Shown: positions 33,454 to 43,399, numbered from the stretch's first letter. The stretch: 64,000 nt of DNA from JAACFF01 sp963807975 (GCA_963807975.1 CAWEDV010000005.1:248001-312000); one strand, 5' to 3'. A program made the numbers and translations. Notes: generated by a model from the letters alone, not told the origin.

Positions 33454-34497
33454 CTAACTTTGGAGAATCTCCTCCAGTACATCCAGGAATAACTTTACAT
33501 CATTCTGACTAATCCAGTAATGCGTTACGGCGCGAAAACCATGTGAACCACTAGTTCCAACCCATACATTCGCCATCTCACGCATTCGCTTGGAAATAAT
33601 TCGAGGTTTATAAGGGGCATCATCCGCCAGACCAAAGAATACAAGATTGGTCTTTACCCTGTCCACGTCGATAACTACTCCTGGTAGTTTCGCCAAACCT
33701 TCGGCCAACATGCGCGCATGCCTATGATCCTCATCCAACCGGTCCACCATATCTTCCAAAGAAATAATACCTGCCGCTGCCAGGATTCCTGCCTGGCGCA
33801 TCCCTCCACCTAGTGATTTTCTAGTCCGCCGCGCTTGTCGGATAAATTCCGCCGAACCGCAGATAACAGAACCCACCGGAGCCACAAGTCCCTTGCTCAG
33901 GCAAAAGGTCACCGAATCAACAAATTGCGTAATATCTGAGGCGTCTAATTCTTGAGCCACGGCTGCATTAAATAGGCGCGCGCCATCCATATGAACCGCC
34001 AACCCGTGCCGGTCAGCAACCTCTCGAATGCCAGCGAAATATGCCGGAGGCAGTGGATAGCCATGTTTGCTGCCATAACTATTTTCGACATGAATCACCC
34101 GGCTGCGCGGCAAATGAACATCATCCCAACGTACGGATGCTTCGACTGCCTCAATGTCCATCCTTCCCTGCGCATCAGTAGGCAGCGTTCTGGGAATAAC
34201 CCCTCCCAACGACGCAAAGCTCCCTGCCTCCCATAACATGACATGAGAATCGGCCCCTACAATTATCTCGTCTCCTCTGGTAGCGTGGGTCATAATGCCA
34301 GTTAGATTGCCCATTGTCCCGCTGGAGACGAACAACCCAGCCTCTTTGCCCACTTTCTCCGCCGCCAACGCTTCCAATCTATTGACTGTTGGATCTTCCC
34401 CATAGACATCATCGCCAACGTGAGCACTGGCCATTGCCGAGCGCATGGCTGCTGTTGGCCAGGTGACCGTATCCGAGCGAAAATCGATTCTATCCAT
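33454..34497 (-). CDS. Threonine aldolase-family PLP enzyme (low-specificity L-threonine aldolase type)
   Basis: A 347-residue fold-type I PLP enzyme. It starts with IDFRSDTVTWPT, the hallmark of the family, and has VGDDVYGEDPTVNRLE, the cofactor-stacking region GTMGNLTGIMTH, HMDGARLFNAAVA with the PLP-binding Asp, and the Schiff-base Lys in FCLSKGLVAPVGSV. These enzymes cleave L-threonine or L-allo-threonine to glycine and acetaldehyde. It lies 16 bp upstream of the kinase gene and is probably co-transcribed with it, though the functions are unrelated. Confidence 0.92.
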   Translation of the reverse strand: MDRIDFRSDTVTWPTAAMRSAMASAHVGDDVYGEDPTVNRLEALAAEKVGKEAGLFVSSGTMGNLTGIMTHATRGDEIIVGADSHVMLWEAGSFASLGGVIPRTLPTDAQGRMDIEAVEASVRWDDVHLPRSRVIHVENSYGSKHGYPLPPAYFAGIREVADRHGLAVHMDGARLFNAAVAQELDASDITQFVDSVTFCLSKGLVAPVGSVICGSAEFIRQARRTRKSLGGGMRQAGILAAAGIISLEDMVDRLDEDHRHARMLAEGLAKLPGVVIDVDRVKTNLVFFGLADDAPYKPRIISKRMREMANVWVGTSGSHGFRAVTHYWISQNDVKLFLDVLEEILQS

Positions 34498-34545
34498 GGT
34501 TTAAGTTTACGTAATATTGGATAGATTGCAAGCTCAATCCACTGC

Positions 34546-35556
34546 TTACACCGCTTCCGTCAAGGAAATTCCCGGTTTCTGGAACAAGTCGTCAGGCGCG
34601 GAATTGGGCACCAACAGGCGCAGTGCCCCGGGCTTTACAATACATTCCATTGGTGTAGGAGGGGCTGGATCGCCATCCATCTGCACCGGCGTTGGCGATT
34701 CGGTAATGATCGACACCCGTTGACCACGCAGCAATATCGTGTCTGGATTCTTAAGGTGCTGTCCGCGCAGCGCACGGAAACCATGCCGCGAAATACTGCT
34801 TAAACCCCTTCCCCCAAACAGCCAAATCTCCAGCATGCCGTCATCCAGGTATGCCTCTTGACTAAGCGTCACAACGCCGCCTGCGTACCGACGGCTGTTG
34901 CTGATCAAAACCAAGATATATTCGTCTTCCAATATATAATCATCTACCTCAACACGTGCCTTGATGTGTGAAAAACTTGACAAAACGGCAACGCCTTGTA
35001 GAACATAACTCGACCAACCTAGCTTCTTAGACCACTTGGGTCTGGGTTCCACTTCATGTACCAGGTACCCATCAGCCCCAGTACTCGCCCAGAGCATCCA
35101 GTACTGGTCTTTAGCATCAACATCATCCGTTAGCATCCTGTATCCAAGATCCATCGCTTGCACACGACCTTCCATGAGACTGGCAGATGCCGTTTGCAGC
35201 TTCCCTCGCCTAAGCGATTTAGGTAGTGGCATTTGCATGGCAGCAGGCACAGGCATGTTCAACTCCCGTGCGAATGAATTCGCCGTTCCGGCGGGAAGAA
35301 CACCCATAATCGTATCTGTCTCCGCCAGTCCGTTGACTACTTCACCTAGTGTGCCATCGCCCCCCGCAGCCAAAACCAATTCACAGCCTGAGGTTGCGGC
35401 CTTCTGCGCCAATGACGTCGCGTGTCCTGCCTCGCGTGTCGCCTTTACCGCAACGTACCAATCCTGACTCCGCCACTCCTCTGCAATTTGATCGATTGTT
35501 TTGACAAAATCCGCAGCACCCGCTAACGGATTATAGATAATGGTTACGTGTCTCAT
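34546..35556 (-). CDS. Diacylglycerol/sphingosine-kinase-family lipid kinase (YegS/DgkB-like)
   Basis: A 336-residue protein with the DAGK catalytic fold: IIYNPLAGAADF at the start, LVLAAGGDGTLGEVVNGL (about 61-78) holding the GGDGT nucleotide loop, and GVLPAGTANSFARELNMP. The C-terminal beta-sandwich has DDGMLEIWLFGG and the VQMDGDP segment. It phosphorylates a membrane lipid alcohol; exact substrate unknown. The ATG overlaps the stop of the upstream unknown gene (ATGA), so the pair is translationally coupled. Confidence 0.88.
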   Translation of the reverse strand: MRHVTIIYNPLAGAADFVKTIDQIAEEWRSQDWYVAVKATREAGHATSLAQKAATSGCELVLAAGGDGTLGEVVNGLAETDTIMGVLPAGTANSFARELNMPVPAAMQMPLPKSLRRGKLQTASASLMEGRVQAMDLGYRMLTDDVDAKDQYWMLWASTGADGYLVHEVEPRPKWSKKLGWSSYVLQGVAVLSSFSHIKARVEVDDYILEDEYILVLISNSRRYAGGVVTLSQEAYLDDGMLEIWLFGGRGLSSISRHGFRALRGQHLKNPDTILLRGQRVSIITESPTPVQMDGDPAPPTPMECIVKPGALRLLVPNSAPDDLFQKPGISLTEAV

Positions 35557-36218
35557 TCAGGCTCCTCTGTGATTCTTTCTCGTTCCATTACTCCCCCTTT
35601 TATTAACGCTTCGCTGGCAATCACCTCGGCTAGTACTACCAGTTCATTTACACTCTGAGGTAGTTGATTTTCGGTAATCTCAATACGCCCATTCCGGCAG
35701 GGAATCATGAGTGGCACATCATAGCTTGCATTTGGCTCAGACACACGATAATTCCGTTCAGCCTGAATACCTCGCTCTTTCAGAGTTGCATATAGGCGAT
35801 CAACATACTTTCCACCTTCCACATAAAGATCATTGATCTCTCTCGCGTCTACGAATCTATCCCATGTAGTATGGATGAAGGTCACTCGCCGCCAGCGCAG
35901 ACTAATGATCGGCTGCTCGCGTGTCTGTAGTGGACCCAGCTGTACCTTGTAGTACAGTTCCTCCACACGCGGGTGCTCCTTTTGATCCGGAAACAGATCA
36001 CGTCTTGTTACTAGTTCATGCCCCAGGTTCCGGGCATAATAAAAGACCGCCCACTTCTCTGCCCCAAAATTGCGGCCAAAATAAAAAGCAACATATTCGG
36101 CAAACAAACCCTTCGGAACATGGCGCTGTGGGATACGGTACCATCGCTCCAATCGCACCAAATCAAAGTCTTGCGGACGAGGGACATAGGCAACCAATAC
36201 ACGATCTTCAGGATACAT
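35553..36218 (-). CDS. Conserved-looking protein of unknown function, coupled to the lipid kinase
   Basis: 221 residues, no signal peptide and no membrane helix. It is rich in aromatic and charged residues: RVLVAYVPRPQDFDLVRLER, WYRIPQRHVPKG, AVFYYARNLGHE, LRWRRVTFIHTTWDRF, and a C-terminal part with YVDRLYATLKERGIQAERNY and DVPLMIPCRNGRIEI. The last part recalls small nuclease-like domains of the DUF559 type, but key residues cannot be matched by eye, so this is only a guess. The ATG is clear and the stop overlaps the lipid-kinase start. A 168-bp gap to the aminopeptidase gene contains a TATAAT at 36275-36280 but no matching -35 was found. Confidence 0.7.
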   Translation of the reverse strand: MYPEDRVLVAYVPRPQDFDLVRLERWYRIPQRHVPKGLFAEYVAFYFGRNFGAEKWAVFYYARNLGHELVTRRDLFPDQKEHPRVEELYYKVQLGPLQTREQPIISLRWRRVTFIHTTWDRFVDAREINDLYVEGGKYVDRLYATLKERGIQAERNYRVSEPNASYDVPLMIPCRNGRIEITENQLPQSVNELVVLAEVIASEALIKGGVMERERITEEPE

Positions 36219-36386
36219 GGCAGTTCGAATTTTAGGTCACCCACGTATTCACAGTCAAACTAGATTTTTACCGCTATAATTAGCCTGAACAAGTTACGGC
36301 CGTTTCACCCAATTAACAATATACCTTGAAATGGCTTGGGAATCGGTCATGGTTATATTTAAACCAAATTCAAGCAGGAGCTTAAA

Positions 36387-37490
36387 GTGAAAGATCAGCG
36401 TCTAATTAATCTTGCCGGCACATTAGTCAACTATTGCGTGGAAGTCCATCCTGGTGACAAAGTCCTTTTAAACGGTTCAACTGCGGCAATGCCTCTGGTT
36501 TCGGAGACATACCGTCAAATCCTGCGCGCTGGTGGCCACCCCCTCGTACAACTACAGGATGACACCCTATCCGAAATATTGTACCAAGAAGCGAGCGATG
36601 AGCAGTTGCAGCATATCCCAGAGTCCATGAAGCTTATCATTGAAACTTATGATTGCATGATCAACATTCGCGGCACCAATAACACACGCTCATTGTCCGC
36701 AATCGATCCCCAGCGCCAGCAGTTGGCCCAATCCGCCCGCAGTGAATTAATGGCAACCTATATGGGACGGTCCGCCAAAGGCGAACTACGCTGGGTAGGC
36801 ACTCTTTACCCGACCGACGCCCATGCCCAGGAAGCGGATATGTCCCTCGCCGATTACGAAGACTTTGTCTACAGTGCCTGTCACGCCGACAAAGAAGATC
36901 CTGTTGCTGCCTGGCTGGCAGTTCGCGAAAAACAGCAGCGATTAGTAGACTGGTTGGTTGGCAAAGACAAAGTCGTTGTTAAGGGGCCCAACGCCGATCT
37001 CAAACTGTCCATCGCCGCGCGCTCCTTTATCAATTCAGACGGAACGCGCAATATGCCTTCCGGAGAAATATTCACCGGTCCGGTTGAAGATTCCGTCAAT
37101 GGCTGGATTCGCTTTAGCTATCCAGCCATTGTGGCCGGTCGGGAAGTTGCCGGAGTCGAGCTCAAATTTGAGGATGGCAAGGTTGTTGAAGCAAAAGCGC
37201 AAAAAAATGAAGAATTTCTGCTCAAAACCTTGGACACCGATCCCGGCGCTTCCTATCTAGGTGAATTTGCAATCGGCACAAACTATTCTATCGATCGCTT
37301 CACCAAGTCGATTCTCTACGATGAAAAGATTGGTGGGACGATTCATATGGCTTTGGGACGAGGTTACCCCGAAACCGGCAGCAAGAATATTTCCGCTATT
37401 CACTGGGACATGATTTGCGATATGCGTGACGGCAGCCAGATCTGGATTGATGACGAGCTCTTTTACGAAAATGGCGACTTCGTCATCTAG
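36387..37490 (+). CDS. M29-family aminopeptidase
   Basis: A 367-residue metallo-aminopeptidase of the thermophilic AmpS/aminopeptidase T type. Seen: VEVHPGDKVLLNG at the N-terminus, NMPSGEIFTGPVEDSVNGWI with the metal-binding Glu, LGEFAIGTNYSIDRFTK with Glu, and HMALGRGYPETGSKN plus the C-terminal HWDMICDMRDGSQIWIDDEL carrying His and Asp ligands. It removes N-terminal residues from peptides in the cytoplasm. The start is a GTG with AGGAG 8 nt upstream. mutM follows 5 bp after the stop. Confidence 0.92.
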   Translation: MKDQRLINLAGTLVNYCVEVHPGDKVLLNGSTAAMPLVSETYRQILRAGGHPLVQLQDDTLSEILYQEASDEQLQHIPESMKLIIETYDCMINIRGTNNTRSLSAIDPQRQQLAQSARSELMATYMGRSAKGELRWVGTLYPTDAHAQEADMSLADYEDFVYSACHADKEDPVAAWLAVREKQQRLVDWLVGKDKVVVKGPNADLKLSIAARSFINSDGTRNMPSGEIFTGPVEDSVNGWIRFSYPAIVAGREVAGVELKFEDGKVVEAKAQKNEEFLLKTLDTDPGASYLGEFAIGTNYSIDRFTKSILYDEKIGGTIHMALGRGYPETGSKNISAIHWDMICDMRDGSQIWIDDELFYENGDFVI

Positions 37491-37495
37491 CCCGC

Positions 37496-38305
37496 ATGCC
37501 CGAACTTCCTGAGGTCGAGACAGTCGTTCGCGCCTTGCGTCCACAGCTAGTCGGCCGTTCCATAACCAACGTTCGCTGTGACTGGGCGCGTCATATTGAT
37601 CGTCCTACCCTGTCAGAATTACGCCGCCAAATAATCGGCCGCACAGTTCGCGATGTATCACGTCGCGCCAAATTCGTCCTTATTACTCTCGATCAGAGAA
37701 CACTCGTTATCCACCTGCGTATGTCAGGACATCTTGCCATAGTGGAGAAGTCCAGCCTAGCCGATAAACATGCTCACACCATCTTCGAATTAGATAATAA
37801 TCAGGAATTACGTTTCCGGGATACGCGTAAGTTTGGGCGTGTCTATTTGGTTGATAATCTGGGTGAACTACTAGGCCACCTTGGCCCAGAACCTTTAGAT
37901 CCTTCGTTCACACCCCAACAGCTGACAGAAATCATTTCCGGTCGCAGGCGCACATTGAAAACTTTCTTGCTCGATCAAACCGTTATCGCCGGCATAGGCA
38001 ACATTTACGCCGACGAGGCTCTCTTTCATGCCCGTCTTTTGCCCACACGCCGCACAGACAGCTTATCCTCATCAGAAATCACCGCCCTTCATGCTGGAAT
38101 TCAAGAAGTGTTGCGTCTTGGCATCGCCCGCGAAGGAGCCAGCATCAATTCCTATGTTAAACCTGATGGTCAGAAAGGGGACATGCAGAGTGCGGTCATG
38201 GTCTTCCGCCGCACCGGACAAACCTGCTTCCGCTGTGGCGACACAATCCAACGCATAAAACTCGGTGGCCGCAGCACCCATTTCTGCGCTGACTGCCAAA
38301 AATAA
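37496..38305 (+). CDS. mutM: Formamidopyrimidine-DNA glycosylase
   Basis: A 269-residue Fpg/MutM enzyme that excises 8-oxoguanine and formamidopyrimidines. Pro2 and Glu3 follow the initiator Met (MPELPEVETVVRAL), as needed for Schiff-base catalysis. RRAKFVLI provides the conserved Lys, GIGNIYADEALFHARL is the H2TH segment, and the C-terminal zinc finger is FRRTGQTCFRCGDTIQR ... HFCADCQK with four Cys. Normal length. Its stop lies at the edge of the secA terminator T tract, so the terminator stem follows directly. Confidence 0.97.
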   Translation: MPELPEVETVVRALRPQLVGRSITNVRCDWARHIDRPTLSELRRQIIGRTVRDVSRRAKFVLITLDQRTLVIHLRMSGHLAIVEKSSLADKHAHTIFELDNNQELRFRDTRKFGRVYLVDNLGELLGHLGPEPLDPSFTPQQLTEIISGRRRTLKTFLLDQTVIAGIGNIYADEALFHARLLPTRRTDSLSSSEITALHAGIQEVLRLGIAREGASINSYVKPDGQKGDMQSAVMVFRRTGQTCFRCGDTIQRIKLGGRSTHFCADCQK

Positions 38306-38336
38306 AAAAGGAGATGTCCTCTAATTGGGCATCTCC
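38304..38336 (-). terminator. Intrinsic terminator of secA
   Basis: Minus strand: stem GGAGATGCCC (38336-38327) with GGACATCTCC (38319-38310), one G-U pair, 7-nt loop, then TTTTTTATTTTT starting at 38309. It is 10 bp after the secA stop. On the plus strand no T tract follows, so it is one-directional. Confidence 0.85.
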
Positions 38337-38345
38337 CTAACCAGT

Positions 38346-41300
38346 CTATCTTCTACGCCGTTTCTTCTTCTTTTTTCGCCTTGCAGCAGACGCTGATGAT
38401 GCAGTTGTTCCCTGGGCCTGCGCATTTGGTTGCTCATTGCCCGGTTTCGCTCCCGTACGGCCGTGGCAAAGTTTATACTTCTTACCGCTGCCACACGGAC
38501 ATGGATCATTGCGCCCAACCTTAGCCGTTGCCCGCCGCACACTGCTTTTTCCCTTTCCTTGGGATACAACTTCATAACCCGCGCTTTGCGCCTGAAGTTG
38601 GTAAGCGACCTCCGCTTGCTGCCGTTCCACAAAAGCAACATGATTCGCAATTTGGCGGAAAAACCGGTCTGCCACGTCCTTGTCAATATTCAGACGCATA
38701 TCGGTGTACATCTCATATGAACGCCGTTTATACTCCACCTTGGGATCCCGCTGCCCGAGAGCCGTCAAACCAATTTCTCTCCGAAGATCATCCATAGCCG
38801 TCAAATAGTCGCGCCACTCATTATCAATGCCTGAAAGCAGTAGTGACCGCTGGAAATTCCGGTACTCTTCCTCCCCGATTCGATCCTTCCACTTTTGTTG
38901 CTGCTTGGCAACGTACGCATTGAGTGCGGCAATAAGCTGATCTCCATCCAGAGCCGAGAGGCTATCCAACAGCAGATCGCGCAGAGACTTCTCTACCTGT
39001 TGTCGGAATCTACTTTGCCGTACTATTGCCGTCTTTGCCGTCAGCCCTTCCGTCTTGAATTGGCCAAATGCCTGATCGAGATCCGCCTCTGCTTTCGCCC
39101 AAATCCGTATTCGTTCCTCACTCGCAATTTGTTCAGCTAGGAAGTCATTATAAAGCTCATTAATATGCTCTACGTACTCCCGCCGCCAGCGATCTTTGGT
39201 CTGCATCTGGCCCGAACGATGCTTGGCCAGGACACCCATATTAGGGATTGATGGCAAAATCGGCAGAAAGCGCCCCATTGCCTGCAAGAGCTGGTACAAA
39301 TTGTCGCCCCGTTCCTCATTCTCATAAGCCAGAATCATCAGCCGCTCTGCAAGGCCGTCTGGAGACAGTTCTTCCAACTCCCCACGATCCAGGCGCATAA
39401 TTCGCGGCAGCAAGCCGCGCAGGTTGCGCAGTACCCCCGTTAGATTGATCGCATCGGTAGCATCGGTGCTGAATTCTCCGATGATGCGGTTAATCTCCTC
39501 CCGCACATAGCCTTGATAATCGATCACATAGTGGTTGACCAATTCCTCAATCGCCTTATCAAAAGCCTCGGCAATCTTATCGTCCAAATCAACAACCTCA
39601 CCCGCCAAGATAGCGCGCCGTTCACCATAGACCGCTTGCCGCTGTTTGCTCATCACGTCATCATACTCAACGACGTTCTTGCGAATATCGAAGTTATATC
39701 CTTCAATCCGTTCTTGTGAATTCTCGATGATGCGGTCCAACATCGTGTTCTCAATTGGCATATCGTCTGGCATACTGGTCCGTGACATGAAGCTTTTTAG
39801 TCTTTCTCCACCAAAACGTTTCATTAAATCATCTTCCAACGAAAGGAAAAACCGCGAAGAACCCGGGTCGCCCTGACGCGCGGCACGGCCACGCAGCTGG
39901 TTGTCGATTCGCCGCGACTCATGTCGTTCCGACCCCACTACATGCAAACCACCTAGATCCCAAATCTCCTGCCGGGTAGTTTCCGCATTCTGTTTGATCG
40001 CGTTAATCTCATCGATCAGAACCGGTTCCATGCCGGGAGTCTCTTCCACCACGGATCTGGCTGCCGCCATATCACCAGCGAGCACCGCCCTTATGAGCGC
40101 CGCTCGTGCGTTATAATGCTTCTCAAACAGCAGTTGCGCCAATACGTTTGCTAAGATTTCTGCCCGCTGCTCCGCTGTTGATTGCCTATTTCGGAGCGTA
40201 GCCGAGTAACTTCGGTAAGTATTTAAATCGCGTTGCACATGGTCCACAAATGCAACATCTTTGGCCTGGTCAGCTAGGCGTTCTCTTGTAGCCTGCAAAG
40301 CCCCTGCCTGTATGGCCATCGCCATGTTTTCTGCTTCGCTGTATTCCAATTGGTAGGGTTCATACAAGGTACGTGCGACGTACCTCGCCAATCCCACGCG
40401 CTCAATTTCCGGCAGCGCCTCTTCTATCTCACTGTTTCTTTCCACAAGCCAGCTCACCAAATCCTCGCCTAGTTTGCTGTTGCGGCGCGCGAATTCATTA
40501 GCAGCATCCCGCCCGTCCACCATCAGACGCCGCGCCAATTGGGTGAAAAGAATCTGGTCAAAGAGTCGCTTCGACACCATTTCGGCCGACAAACCTTCTG
40601 GATTTCCACCCAACAATATATCAGTACCGCGACCAGCCATATTAGTCGAAATCGTGACCGCCCCTTTTTGGCCTGCTTGGGCAACGATCAAAGCTTCAGA
40701 TTGGTGAATCTTTGCATTCAGAACATTGTGCGGTATGTTTGCTTTCTTCAACTGCCAGTGAATGGTTTCTGAATGTTCAACCGACGTAGTACCCACCAGA
40801 ACCGGGCGTCCATTTTCATAGACGCGCTTCACCTCGGAAATAATCGCGGCGTCTTTAGCTTCTTCTGTACTGAAGATCTGATCCTTGAAGTCGATCCGCT
40901 TGAAAAATACAGGTCTCTTGCTGCTGGGATCCAGGTAGCGTATCGCCTCACTACCTTCAACCTTAGCACTCTCCGGTATCAGACCCATGGATCCAGTATC
41001 CACGATATGCTGCACATTTGTGGGTAAGGGCGTAACGCCCAGCTCATAGATTTCGTCGAACTCCTCTGCATCCGTCAGCGCCGTACCCGTCATACCACCT
41101 AGTTTTTCGTAGAGGCGGAAATAATTCTGCAGGGTAATTGTTGCTACAGTGACCGTTTCGCGCTTGATTGAAACACCTTCCTTCGCTTCAATTGCCTCGT
41201 GCAATCCATCCGAGTACCGGCGCCCCGGCATCAAACGTCCCGTGAAATCATCCACAATAATAATTTCGCCGTTGTTAATCACGTACTGGACATTATTCTT

Positions 41301-42323
41301 AAACAGGTACTCTGCCCGCAGGGCATTATCAAGATAGTATGTAAGATGGTAGAAGCGAGGATCATATAAACTATCGCCGGCAGCTTCATCAATTTCGTCG
41401 ATACGCTTTTCTATTTCTGCGATACCGAAGTCAGTCAAACTAATCGATCGGCTCTTCTCATCAATATCATAGTGGCCGTTCGCCTCTTCCTCCTCTGCGG
41501 CCGTATTTTTGCGTAAATTCCGCACGTAGCCGGAGAAACGTTTATATTCCTTTCCAGATCGGGGTGCCGGTCCCGAAATAATAAGCGGAGTACGAGCCTC
41601 ATCAATTAGGACATTATCGACCTCGTCGATGATGGCAAAATGCAAATCGCGCTGTACCAGCTTCTCTGGATTATTTGCCATATTATCGCGCAGGTAGTCA
41701 AATCCAAACTCGCTGCTGATGCCATAAGTAATGTCTGCCAGATAAGCCTGTTGCCTCGTGCCGGGCTGCCAATGAACAAGCCGCTCATCCTCCAGCTCTG
41801 CCCCAGGATTCACATAATCAGGATCATAGAGCGCCGAAAACTGCTGCGGGCCGATACATCCAACCGTCAGCCCCAAGAAACTGAATATATTCCCCATCCA
41901 GCCGCCATCACGACGTGCCAAATATTCATTAACCGTTACCAGGTGCACCCCATTGCCGCTCAACGCATTCAGGAACAGAGGCAAAGTAGCCACCAAGGTC
42001 TTACCCTCACCTGTGCGCATCTCCACAACTTCACCACGGTGCAGCAGAATGCCCCCCATGATTTGCACATCATAATGTCGCAAACCAGTCGTCCGTACCG
42101 ATGCTTCTCGCACTAGTGCAAATGATTCTGTCAGAAGGTTTTCCAGAGCTTCTCCATTCTCGGCACGCTCACGTAGCGCCGCCGTCCTGGCCCGTAGTTC
42201 TTCATCCGTCGCCTGCTGTAGTTCAGGCTCGAAACTTTCAACCGCTTCAACCAGGGGCGCCAAATCTTCAATTATTTTCTTGTTGGGATCACCAACAATC
42301 TTTGATATAAGTTTCTTAAACAT
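38346..42323 (-). CDS. secA: Preprotein translocase ATPase SecA with large insertions
   Basis: 1325 residues against the usual 800-950. Motor motifs are present: EMRTGEGKTLVATLP (about 99-113), VTVNEYLARRD, AIIDEVDNVLIDEARTPLII, NMAGRGTDILLGGNPEG, ERHESRRIDNQLRGR. Between GGNPEG (about 577) and GGLHVVGSERH (about 789) there are about 210 residues where E. coli has about 45. The C-terminal helical region is about 120 residues longer too. Motif VI reads GRAARQGD where GRxGRQGD is usual. The end is a zinc-binding SecB/lipid tail (NDPCPCGSGKKYKLCHGR) and a Lys/Arg-rich terminus. It drives protein export through SecYEG. Confidence 0.97.
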   Translation of the reverse strand: MFKKLISKIVGDPNKKIIEDLAPLVEAVESFEPELQQATDEELRARTAALRERAENGEALENLLTESFALVREASVRTTGLRHYDVQIMGGILLHRGEVVEMRTGEGKTLVATLPLFLNALSGNGVHLVTVNEYLARRDGGWMGNIFSFLGLTVGCIGPQQFSALYDPDYVNPGAELEDERLVHWQPGTRQQAYLADITYGISSEFGFDYLRDNMANNPEKLVQRDLHFAIIDEVDNVLIDEARTPLIISGPAPRSGKEYKRFSGYVRNLRKNTAAEEEEANGHYDIDEKSRSISLTDFGIAEIEKRIDEIDEAAGDSLYDPRFYHLTYYLDNALRAEYLFKNNVQYVINNGEIIIVDDFTGRLMPGRRYSDGLHEAIEAKEGVSIKRETVTVATITLQNYFRLYEKLGGMTGTALTDAEEFDEIYELGVTPLPTNVQHIVDTGSMGLIPESAKVEGSEAIRYLDPSSKRPVFFKRIDFKDQIFSTEEAKDAAIISEVKRVYENGRPVLVGTTSVEHSETIHWQLKKANIPHNVLNAKIHQSEALIVAQAGQKGAVTISTNMAGRGTDILLGGNPEGLSAEMVSKRLFDQILFTQLARRLMVDGRDAANEFARRNSKLGEDLVSWLVERNSEIEEALPEIERVGLARYVARTLYEPYQLEYSEAENMAMAIQAGALQATRERLADQAKDVAFVDHVQRDLNTYRSYSATLRNRQSTAEQRAEILANVLAQLLFEKHYNARAALIRAVLAGDMAAARSVVEETPGMEPVLIDEINAIKQNAETTRQEIWDLGGLHVVGSERHESRRIDNQLRGRAARQGDPGSSRFFLSLEDDLMKRFGGERLKSFMSRTSMPDDMPIENTMLDRIIENSQERIEGYNFDIRKNVVEYDDVMSKQRQAVYGERRAILAGEVVDLDDKIAEAFDKAIEELVNHYVIDYQGYVREEINRIIGEFSTDATDAINLTGVLRNLRGLLPRIMRLDRGELEELSPDGLAERLMILAYENEERGDNLYQLLQAMGRFLPILPSIPNMGVLAKHRSGQMQTKDRWRREYVEHINELYNDFLAEQIASEERIRIWAKAEADLDQAFGQFKTEGLTAKTAIVRQSRFRQQVEKSLRDLLLDSLSALDGDQLIAALNAYVAKQQQKWKDRIGEEEYRNFQRSLLLSGIDNEWRDYLTAMDDLRREIGLTALGQRDPKVEYKRRSYEMYTDMRLNIDKDVADRFFRQIANHVAFVERQQAEVAYQLQAQSAGYEVVSQGKGKSSVRRATAKVGRNDPCPCGSGKKYKLCHGRTGAKPGNEQPNAQAQGTTASSASAARRKKKKKRRRR

Positions 42324-42402
42324 AGGCGTTATTGTAGCCGCATACCCTTAGATAAATATTAACGCGCGCTCCGTTTGCCAGATCGCTGCCGCAGCACGCC
42401 AA

Positions 42403-43344
42403 CTATTCGTTAAACAATTCCCCCACACTGCGCCCTTCATGGGAACGCATGATCACCTCTCCGAGAAGCCCCGAAACACTCAATATCTTCAAGTTTGGCA
42501 GTGCATTCTCTTGCCGGATCGGCAGCGTATCCGTGGCAACCATCTCTTTTATCCGCAGAGTTGACAATCGTTCAATCGCCGGATCGGAAAGAACAGGATG
42601 AACAAACGATAAATAAATATCCTTTGCTCCATTTGCCTTTACGATATGAACTGCCTCCATGACCGAACCCGCCGTATCCACCAAATCATCGACGATAATC
42701 ACGTCCTTCCCTCGCACATCACCCACCAAATTCACGGCTTTACGTGATCCGCGATTTCCGAGACGTCGTTTTTCCACAAAAGCGATTGGCAGACCGACCG
42801 CGGCTGCGAAGTTGCGCCCTCTTTTCGCGAATCCCAGGTCTGGAGTTACTACCACGGCATCAAGTTCCTTCTTTCGAAAATAATTAGTCAATATGTGAAA
42901 AGCCGTTAAGGAATCACCAGGTATCTTAAAAAATCCCTGAATCTGCGAACTGTGCAGATCTATAGTCATCCAGCGATCAGCGCCGGCGGCCTCAATCAAA
43001 TCGGCCAAAAGACGTGCCGAAATCGGCACCCGAGGCTGATCCTTCTTATCACTTTGAGCATAGGCCATATACGGCAGCACGACCGTAACACGACCAGCTG
43101 AATCTCTTTTTAAACAGTCAATTGCGATCAGCATTTCCATGATATTCGTGTGCACAGGCCGGTTGTGGCTTTGGATGAGATAGACATCCTGCCCTCGAAC
43201 ACTGCCATGTAAGCGCACAAAGAGATTTTCGTTTGGAAATTTGATGATATCCCACGGGCTCAATGGAATATTGATGTAATCAGCGATTTTCTGAGCTAGC
43301 ATTGGACACCCAGATCCAGCAAATAACTTTATGTCACCATACAT
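42403..43344 (-). CDS. prs: Ribose-phosphate pyrophosphokinase
   Basis: A 313-residue PRPP synthase, normal length. Seen: IKLFAGSGCPMLAQKIA, the ATP-loop region PYMAYAQSDKKDQPRVPISA, HSSQIQGFF, VVTPDLGFAKRGRNFA, and the PRPP-binding loop VIIVDDLVDTAGSV. It makes PRPP for nucleotides, histidine and tryptophan. SDKKDQ replaces the common RQDRK form, and DTAGS replaces DTAGT; the catalytic flexible-loop residues KRR are retained. Single gene between secA (79 bp) and meaB (55 bp). Confidence 0.95.
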   Translation of the reverse strand: MYGDIKLFAGSGCPMLAQKIADYINIPLSPWDIIKFPNENLFVRLHGSVRGQDVYLIQSHNRPVHTNIMEMLIAIDCLKRDSAGRVTVVLPYMAYAQSDKKDQPRVPISARLLADLIEAAGADRWMTIDLHSSQIQGFFKIPGDSLTAFHILTNYFRKKELDAVVVTPDLGFAKRGRNFAAAVGLPIAFVEKRRLGNRGSRKAVNLVGDVRGKDVIIVDDLVDTAGSVMEAVHIVKANGAKDIYLSFVHPVLSDPAIERLSTLRIKEMVATDTLPIRQENALPNLKILSVSGLLGEVIMRSHEGRSVGELFNE

Positions 43345-43399
43345 AATAACCCCAGCGTCTCTATATCAATGTAAACCACCACAAATAACAGATCGCTTG

